DNA from: Halichondria panicea | Lineage: Eukaryota > Porifera > Demospongiae > Suberitida > Halichondriidae | DNA: 64,000 nt | Reading direction: 5' to 3' | Assembly (NCBI RefSeq): GCF_963675165.1 | Contig: NC_087381.1 | Coordinates: 5,395,378-5,459,377, forward strand | In this document: positions 55,901-64,000 of the stretch, piece by piece | Position numbering within the stretch: position 1 is the first letter of the stretch | How the letters are laid out: each line of letters starts with the position of its first letter | Made by a program: the position numbers and the translations under genes | The notes under the pieces: model-generated | Told to the model about the DNA's origin: nothing | Databases searched by the model: none | What the model saw: the letters and a program-made list of their open reading frames with translations, nothing else

Positions 55901-58389
55901 ATTCCATTCTATATCTTGGACTAAGTACGACACTATATGACTTGAACTTGTACTGTTAGCCACATCAATAATGTCAAATGTGGGCTGGAGGCACATACCA
56001 CAGCATGATCACATGTATTGCTTGTGCGTCGGCGTGCTTATTCATTTTTAACTAGAATATTCATTCATATGTAGCTGATCAGCCGGGCTCTTGTAGCGAT
56101 CCTCCAACCATTCCCAATGGGTCCAGGACTTTCACTGGTACAACAACTGGAGAGACGGCCACCTATACCTGTAACACTGGTTATCAACTACCGGGATCAG
56201 CTATTGTGACCTGTGAGGCTAGCGGAATCTGGACTACAAGACCAATTTGTAATGGTAAGTATGCAATGAACAGATGGATCACATGAATCAAACATAATTA
56301 TTATAATAGCTGTATCCTGTGGCTTCCCTCCCTCTATTTCTAATGGGTCACCTGGAATACCAACAAGGACAACATTTGGAGGGACGGTCACCTACACCTG
56401 TGACACTGGCGCTGGGTATCAACTATTGGGATCAGCTATTGTGACCTGCGACGCTAGCGGAATCTGGACTACAAGACCAATTTGTGATGGTAAGTATGCA
56501 ATGAACAGATGGATCAAACATAATTATTACAATAGCTGTCTCCTGTGGCTTCCCTCCCTCTATTTCTAATGGGTCACCTGGTACACCAACAAGGACAACA
56601 TTTGGAGGGACAGTCACCTACACCTGTGACACTGGCGCTGGGTATCAACTATTGGGATCAGCCACAGTGACCTGTGAGGCTAGTGGAAGCTGGAGTGTTA
56701 GACCAAGTTGTAACGGTGAGCATGAGTGATCTAAAGTGTCAGTTTATCACCAGTTGCACGTACATATACCCTTATAATTATTGTTAAGTTAGTTGATTTT
56801 TCTACTTGTATTATAAGTACTTGGCTTTCCTGCCCAACTTCAGCTTCTCAGTCTGGCTCATGTGACAATCCTCCAACCATTCCCACTGGATCCAGGACTT
56901 TCGTTGGTACAGCATTTGGAGAGACCGCATTCTACAGTTGTAACACTGGGTATCAGCTGTCAGGAGCAGCTAATGTGACCTGTCAGGCTAGTGGAAGTTG
57001 GAGTACTATACCAAGCTGTACTATGATGGGTGTGTTGTTGTCAGTTTTACTATATTGAATCAATGCAGCGATGAATTTATCCTCCACTCACTTTTGTAAT
57101 GCCCATCTTAAATATTCGCCCATGTACTAGCGTGGCACTGTGAGTGGAGATGAAGTAGCATGTGGTAGCAAACATGGCAGCATAACTATTTATGATAGCA
57201 GAGAGAGATATATACCGACACAGAGGGAGAAAACGACATGCACTCCTATTTAAGCTGAGACAGCAGCCAAGAAGAGCACAAAAACTGCTGCGCTGCGCAA
57301 GAGTTTGCATGGAGTACACATAACAATAAACAGGGGCGGATCTAGCAGGTAGCAGAGGGTGCTTGACCTGGCCTTGAACAAATTAATTATCTTTGTCAAT
57401 GTGTCTCACTCATTAATTGGCTGTAGAACTGGGAAGTCACTCTCAGACACTTGGTACAGCTAGCTGAGTAGCTGGTATCTATTTTATTACAGTAGTGTCT
57501 TTTAAGATAAAAGTGCAGACGGAGTGCAAGGAACCTACAATGCAAACCACACGTCACATTGACACTGCACCCACCGGAAATGGCGTCAAAAGGGGGCGTA
57601 ACCTATTATAAGCTATCGCGTGGGAGACTCCTTTCCTCTCTTGCTCAGTACCTACCTACCACTTTTTCTACATCCGCCACTGAATAGACGCCCACTCTCG
57701 TTTAAACGCCCTCTCTACAGACGTTTCTAGGAGATAAACCGCCCGGACATTAATTTTTTAATCAATAATTATATATTACACCGTTGATTTATAATTATGA
57801 GGGTTCTTATTAGGGACAATTGGACCAAAACTGGTTCTTGTACAATTATGTGGTTTCACACATAAATTATTATGTTGACACTTGAACACCCATACACCAG
57901 ATACGACTGATTTCACTACTATTATTGTGGGCGCTGCCATGGCGACTGTCATTGTGTTGCTGATTGTTGTTGTCTTTGTTGTTGTGATTGCCTTCAAGAA
58001 TTATCGAAGCAAATTTCGTTATTCTATAAAGAAGAACAGGTATAATAATTATACCTAATTGTGTATGAATAAGTAGGTGAACCAATGTCATATGACCATG
58101 CAGCACCATGCATTGTTAAACAAACATTAATACAATACTACTTGTGCTCAGCACTCTTGCTTCTTTATACAGCACCGTTAACAATGTGACCACCATCACT
58201 GAGGAGACAATAATGACTAATATTCCACTCAATGGCATTCCTCGCTCTATGATGAGTCTCCCCTCTCTTCCAGCAGAGTATGAAGAGCCTGATATGACGG
58301 TAGAATCAAAGTATGATGAGATATGGTCCTCTGAGAATGGTGACAATGAGCACATCTTTGCCTTGGGTCCCTGTTCTGCATACAAGTAG
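52925..58389 (+). CDS. Locus F: intact sushi-domain membrane receptor
   Basis: Exons: signal 52925-52991; sushi 53060-53227, 53275-53454, 53609-53779, 53885-54055, mini-exon 54102-54143, 54371-54550, 54606-54779, 56075-56254, 56310-56489, 56536-56715, 56844-57029; transmembrane 57901-58039; tail 58173-58389. Every exon is open, phases agree, and the sum is 2,235 nt: 744 residues with a signal MAYYMNQARALLIFFLWDCI, ten sushi domains, one helix and a class 2 tail. The first sushi has two extra cysteines (DGCCDW). No Ig-like or juxtamembrane domain. Predicted type I plasma-membrane protein; ligand unknown. Confidence 0.78.
54102..54143 (+). CDS. Mini sushi exon (internally deleted)
   Basis: 42 nt, phase 1-1, flanked by TTATTAG acceptor and CACGTACGT donor. 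Reads VSCGSWSTRPTCS: the first and last parts of a sushi exon fused at a GTGG microhomology, removing about 130 nt in frame. It keeps two of four cysteines. Confidence 0.6.
54780..56074. other. Locus F intron filled with mobile elements
   Basis: No exon seen. It holds the element 55124-55627; the last 150 bp match the intron before the locus B split exon. Confidence 0.55.
55124..55627. mobile_element. CAGGGGCGGATCCAG-ended element with nested copy
   Basis: Ends CAGGGGCGGATCCAGAA and CTGGATCCGCCCCTG. A second short element is nested at about 55293-55492 (CAGTGGCGGATCCAGG to TGCCGCCACTGG), whose inside matches the 20380 element (TTTTGGGGTTACGCCCACTT). Confidence 0.7.
57901..58039 (+). CDS. Locus F transmembrane exon (class 2)
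   Basis: 139 nt, one codon longer than the locus B copy; DTTDFTTIIVGAAMATVIVL then VVFVVVIAF and a basic end with FRYSIKKNR. Phase 1 to 2. Confidence 0.75.
58173..58389 (+). CDS. Locus F cytoplasmic tail exon (class 2)
   Basis: Ends at TAG 58387-58389. Same motifs as locus B with small changes: YEEP, then KYDEI in place of EYEEI, HIFALGP and SAYK. Confidence 0.78.
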
Positions 58390-60515
58390 ACACTTAGTAG
58401 CTTAAAAAGAGGACTTGAACCACTATTAGATCTAGTTAACTTAACGTGGTACGTTGCATTAATTGTAGTTATGTTATGTATTAGTTTAGTTATTGTTGAT
58501 CAAACTTACTGGTATCATCATTATTACTTGTACTTGTATCCAGCATTTATGCCAATTTTTACTGACTAAAAAAATCGTTCCACTCCCGAGTGTAATCATT
58601 CAGAACCTTCAGCCTCATGCAATATAAATTGTCGGTTGCTGTTCCTGTTGTGAACTTGTGATTGCCATTAACAGCAAAATTCTCGGTACTCGTCAAACAC
58701 AAGGTATTCCAAAAAATGTCCACTGTGCAGTGCTACGATCTTCTCAACAATTTTAGGAGATTAATAATTCTCACCAATCCCTTGCCCGCATGCATGCATG
58801 CATGTGGATACCCCAGAAGCGCTGAGGTAACAGCAAATCCATACTACACAGAAGGGCCACGTGCATGGTGAAGGGTGGTGAGTACATGCCGTGTTAGCAT
58901 CCCAGAGGAATGTGAGTATAAGCTCCTACACATGACATGGTTAAACCCTCGCCCAAACGTGTATGGGGCAAAACTTGTAAGGTTTCGACACCACAAGATG
59001 TCATTTGGTGTGTAGCCGAGGGTGTATGCCACAGTTTGGTACCAACCATGATTAATGTCCTTAATATTATATTAGGTGTCAACCAGCTGTTACTATAATC
59101 ATATAGAGAGTACTTTGAGGTCGCCAAAAACATCAAGGATCCCCTGAAAAGGAGAGGGTTTTCACTAAGGTTTGGCCCGAGTATATTATTGGGTGGCTGG
59201 ATTGGGTTACCAATGGGGGAAAAAGGAGTCAGTTGCAGAAATCTGCACTGACTCGGGCAATGTAGGTCACTATAGCAGAGATTAGAAATTTTAGCGAGGA
59301 TTATTCATGGTAAATGGTTAAGTTAACATCACATTCCGTGTAATGGCTACGTCTTTTCAAGTACGCCCTATTCAGACTGTATCAGCTGCAACCCAGAATA
59401 CCAACTGTCTGGATCTGCCACATCAATTTGCGAAATGGAAGTATATATTTCACTGGATCTATGATTATATACGCACAGGTATATACAATTATCAATTAAT
59501 TGGTCTATACATGCATATAATAATATATCTGTTCGTGTTGTGGCTCCCCTCTATTTCTAGTATACAAATGCTCAGACGTTCCTCCTTAAGAGGTGCGGCT
59601 GATTCATGAGATTACCTAAAGAGTGTGAAAAAGGTTTTCTTAGCATTGTAATTTCATCAAAACTCTCAATAATTAATAGCCATCCCCTGTGGCTCTCCTC
59701 CCTCTATTTTGAATGGCTAACCTGGAATGAATCACAACAAGTTCAGTGCATTGGCGTGGACATGCATAGATCTACTAGTTTCAGTGTTGGAATGGTTTCA
59801 TGTTTATGATGTGTGTGGACTGTGAACGACAATGTGCTCATTTATAATTGTATGTGTGAATGTGTCTAATCCTGGTCAAGACTCCGAAAAGATTCAAATA
59901 CATGCATGTATATATACTGTTTCTATAGATCTGAAAATGCATGCATTCACTTCAGTAAACTTATAGAGACCCAGAATTAGCAGAAATTATTTCTGATTAC
60001 CATTATTTTGCACAATCGTAGAAACTATAATTATAGCTCTTCCCTATACAGCCTTTTCAAAGCTTGTATATGAGCTAGAGAATCAGTTAGCAAAGCTCCA
60101 AGATTCATTTGCAGTAGGAATTGACTCGTAATATAGCACATACATGCATGCATGCATATAGTTGGCAATCTAACACCACCTCTCCTATGACAGCCAAAAG
60201 GTTGTTTCGCGGTTTTTGGAGGTTCCACTACACCTATAAATAGCTATTAGGGGTGTGATTTCTATTTTGGTACTGATTATTGTTTTATACTGTTGTGATA
60301 GTTGCCAAGAACATCAAAGCAAAATTCTTCTTCCAAAGAAACAAGAAGTATAAAACAGATCTAGTTTCAGTGTTGGGACGGTTTCATGTTTACGATGTGC
60401 AGACTGTGAACGACAATTAATTTTTAATAACCATAGTGCGTGGCTGCATGGTCAATACTCCGATATTTTTTAGTTGGTACTTTTTTAACAAGATCTCAAG
60501 TGAAGGAACTGCTGC
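58390..60515. other. Region F-G: receptor relics and upstream region of locus G
   Basis: Relics: juxtamembrane/TM (about 58565-58710), tail (about 58757-58885), first-type sushi (59338-59478, frame kept in part but last cysteine lost), short sushi starts near 59535 and 59687, a foldback fragment (59570-59612), and a TM relic (about 60290-60355). No intact gene. GCATGCATGCATG runs near 58790 and 60145. Confidence 0.6.
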
Positions 60516-63500
60516 ATGGATCGAGCCAGAATATTATTCATATTTTTTCTCTGCATTGTTGAAGGTATAATATCGGAGTAGCACATTTTAATAGTGAACT
60601 TCGTTTATTTATGCATACACTTCATGTCTGTGCAGTTTTAGGGCCTTCTCCATTCGACTGCTCAATGCCACCTACTGTTCAAAATGGCTACGTCTCTTCA
60701 AGTTCGTCCACTTCAACAACGTACAGCTGTAACACAGGGTACCAACTGTCTGGATCCGCCACAGCAATTTGTGAATATGATGATTATGATGGTGCATTGT
60801 GGACCTCGGTACCTACATGTATAGCAGGTATACAACTTATAGAATGCCAAGATCAATTAATTGTGGTGTACAATTGCTATTCTATTATTATAAACAGTAA
60901 ACTGTTGCAATGCAAAATTTGTTGAGTTTTCTTGCTTTTAACACAACAGTTTTATACTGTATATAGCTACGAATTGTAACTCCCCACCACCTATTTCTGA
61001 TGGATCCTCTGGAACACCAACAAGGACAACTTACGGAGGAACAGTGATCTACAGCTGTAATATTGGTTATGTACTGTCAGGATCAGCTACAGTGAGATGT
61101 CTGGCTAGTGGAAGTTGGAGTACCAGACCAACTTGCACATGTAAGATGGCTAGTACACTAAAATAATAGAAGCAGCCACACCTTACAAGATTTTGTATAG
61201 CTGTTCCCTGTGGTGATCCTCCGGCCATTCCCAATGGGTCCAGGACTTTTACTGGTACAACATTTGGAGATACGGCCACCTACTCCTGTAACACTGGGTA
61301 CCAACGGTTAGGACCATCCACAGTGACCTGTCAAGCTAGTGGAACTTGGAGTGATAGACCAACATGCTTAGGTAACTAAGAGTTCAGGAGTATAGGTACG
61401 CAACTCCACTTAAAACCCAGAGGAGGTACGACAGGCGCAGCTCAGGTTGATTATCCGCCCACACCTCGCCCACGTCATATGTTTTTCGATGTAATCAGAG
61501 GCTAATTACTTGAGCTGCACTGGGGTTCTGTCCAACTAATGTCACAACCATAAACTGTGAAATGTTTTTTTGTTTCTTTCCATCAGCATTTTTATTTTTA
61601 GCGATTGTATCTCAAGTGGCTGTGGTTACAAGAGTATGTACATTGTACATGCATGTACTGTACTTTGTGACGTAGGTCTGGCAGAATGCGACCTGTGCAT
61701 GTACAGTCTTACTCTATTAGAGTACTCTTCCTAATGAACTCTCTGTTTAATAAAAATGTGTTAATCACTCATTGCAGCCATTTGTGGATCCCCTCCTTCT
61801 ATCTCAAATGGATCTCCTGGCACACCCACTGGTATCATACAAGGAGGGACTGTGATGTACAGTTGTAACTCTGGGTATCAACGGTTGGGATCAGCTACTG
61901 TTGTCTGTCAAGATAGCGGAAATTGGAGCCCGAGGCCAAATTGTTCAGGTATATCTACGGTTACATGCTCATTATGTGTATGCATTCTGCTGTAAGCTAT
62001 AATAACTGTATACTTCTGTCATCGTAATCACAGCTATTTGTGGCTCCCCACCATCAATTTCCAACGGTTCACCTGGTACACCAACAAGCACAGTAGCAGG
62101 AGGATCAGTGATATACACCTGTAACAATGGCTACCAACTGTCCGGATCACCCCTAGTGACCTGTCAGGCTAGTGGAAGTTGGACTGCAAGACCAAGTTGC
62201 TCACGTAAGATTCCCAAAATCAGCAAATTGTGCACGTTAATGGTTTTAATACTTTTATAGTTATGCATGAGCTATAGTGTATACGTGCATCATTCTGTAG
62301 CTATCCCCTGTGGTGATCCTCCGACCATTCCCAATGGGTCCAGGACTTTTACTGGAACAACATTTGGGGATACGGCCACCTACACCTGTAATACTGGGTA
62401 CCAACGACTAGGACCATCCACAGTGACCTGTCAGGCTAGTGGAACTTGGAGTACTACACCAACATGCTTAGGTATCAAGAGTTCATTAGGAAGAGTATGC
62501 AACTCCACTTAAAACCCTAGTAGGTGTTCTGTCCAACCTACGTCACAACCATGCATAAACTGTGAAATCTTAAATTAGGAAATTTTCAATGTATGCATGA
62601 GTGATGATTATCATTAATGTTATTCCATCAGCATTGTTCGATTGTATCTCAATTGGCTGCATGTGCATGGTTACAAGAGTATAAATTATGTACTTTAATT
62701 GTGACGCAGGTCTGGCAGAATGCGACCTGTGCATGTACAGTCTATTTGAGTACTCTTTCTAATAGAGTATAATTTATACTCTTCCTAATAAACTCTCTGT
62801 TTAATAAAAATGTGTTAATCACTCATTGCAGCCATTTGTGGATCCCCTCCTTCTATCTCAAATGGATCTCCTGGCACACCCACTAGTATCATACAAGGAG
62901 GGACTGTGGCGTACAGCTGTAACACTGGGTATCAACTATTGGGATCAGCTACTGTGGTCTGTCAAGATAGCGGAAATTGGAGCCCGAGGCCAAATTGTTT
63001 AGGTATATCTACGTTACATGCTCATTATGTGTATGCATTCTGCTGTAAGCTATAATAACTGTATACTTCTGTCATCGTAATCACAGCTATTTGTGGCTCC
63101 CCACCACCAATTTCCAACGGGTCACCTGGTATGCCAACAAGCACAGTAGCAGGAGGAACAGTGACATACATCTGTAACAATGGCTACCAACTTTCAGGAT
63201 CAGCTACAGTGACTTGTCAGGCTAGTGGGAGTTGGACTGCAAGACCAAGTTGCTCACGTAAGATTCTTAAATGTACTAAAACCATCAAATTGTACACGTC
63301 ACGTTTATACTTTTATAGTTATGCATGAGCTAGTGTGTACGTGCATCATTTTGTAGCTCCCTGTGGCAACTGTGGCGTGCTTATTCATTTTTAACCATTC
63401 ATAATGTAGCTGATCAGCCGGGCTCTTGTAACGATCCTCCGACCATTCCCAATGGGTCCAGGATTTTCACTGGCACCACATTTGGAGATACGGCCATCTA

Positions 63501-64000
63501 CACCTGTAACATTGGGTACCAACTGTCAGGAGCAGCTACAATGATCTGTCAGGCTAGTGGAAGCTGGAGTACTGCACCAACTTGCACACGCAACAAAAAT
63601 TAATGATCTGATCTCATGTATATATATAATTATGTCTGTACATCTGTTGTGTAGCTGTCCCCTGTGGTAGCCCTCCGACCATTCCTAATGGGTCCAGGAC
63701 CTTCACTGGTACGATATTTGGGGATACGGCCACATACACCTGTAACACTGGATATCAACGTTCAGGAGCAGTTACAGTGACCTGTCAGGCTAGTGGAAGT
63801 TGGAGTACTGCACCAACTTGCCCACGTAATAATTATTCTATACACAAATTTATGGTTTGAAAATTGTGTGTATATCTGTATAGCTATCCCCTGTGGTGAC
63901 CCTCCTACCATTCCCAATGGGTCCAGAACTTTCACTGATACAACAATTGGGGAGACGGCCACCTACATCTGTGACGATGGCTATCAACGTTCAGGATCAG
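60516..64000 (+). CDS. Locus G: sushi receptor, 5' part (runs off window)
   Basis: Exons: signal 60516-60564 (MDRARILFIFFLCIVE, shorter than sisters); sushi 60636-60827, 60967-61140, 61201-61371, 61778-61948, 62034-62204, 62301-62471, 62832-63002, 63087-63257, 63410-63589, 63655-63825 and 63884 onward. All are phase 1-1. Exon pairs 61778/62034 and 62832/63087 are duplicated units (CCATTTGTGGATCCCC and CTATTTGTGGCTCCCC starts) that also match 34229/34484 in locus D. The exon 63410-63589 has GC where GT is expected at its donor. A dead exon start (CTCCCTGTGGCAAC) is at about 63356. Membrane and tail exons lie beyond the window. Confidence 0.75.

Noticed and set aside
56197..56617. Minus-strand ORFs (MTVPPNVVLVGIPGD type), also at 6745, 7560, 15867, 16889, 35737, 61067 and 63762
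   Set aside because: Recurring antisense shadows of sushi exons, open because the exon family is repetitive.

Overview
The window looks like invertebrate metazoan nuclear DNA, most likely from a demosponge. It is AT-rich, its genes are split by spliceosomal GT-AG introns (many only 45-70 bp), and small inverted-repeat transposons sit between and inside genes. It holds two conserved animal genes and a large cluster of sushi (CCP) domain receptor genes. The sponge assignment is inference from style and gene content, not proof. All exon models come from reading splice signals and phases by eye.

Left end (1-4.7 kb): a partial selenoprotein W gene on the minus strand, with an in-frame TGA inside its CxxU redox motif, lies head to head with a complete five-exon HINFP (histone H4 transcription factor) gene on the plus strand.

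The rest (6.1-64 kb) is a same-strand cluster of type I membrane receptor genes built from one template: a short signal-peptide exon ending in phase 1; many one-exon sushi domains, all phase 1-1 and therefore shuffled or skipped without breaking frame; then a membrane exon ending in phase 2 and a last exon coding a tail with a proline-rich segment and two tyrosines 11 residues apart. Loci named here: A (6137-10137), B (11894-26447), C (27973-29607, pseudogene), D (31323-38659), E (40862-49939), F (52925-58389) and G (60516 to beyond the window). A, D and E carry an extra cysteine-containing juxtamembrane domain of about 130 residues; B and F lack it. F is the cleanest model: 2,235 coding nt, 744 residues, no break. 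Locus E contains 14 near-identical tandem exon-plus-intron units of about 230 bp.

The cluster shows strong birth-and-death evolution: segmental duplications, frameshifted or splice-dead exons, an inverted fragment of a tail exon, and at least five decayed copies of the membrane exon. Transposons include foldback and MITE families, two LINE 3' fragments and an RPA-like gene in a putative element. One MITE-like insertion has apparently become an intron that splits a sushi exon in frame. Together the loci look like a rapidly evolving family of cell-surface recognition receptors that could signal through SH2/SH3 adaptors; this function is inferred, not shown.
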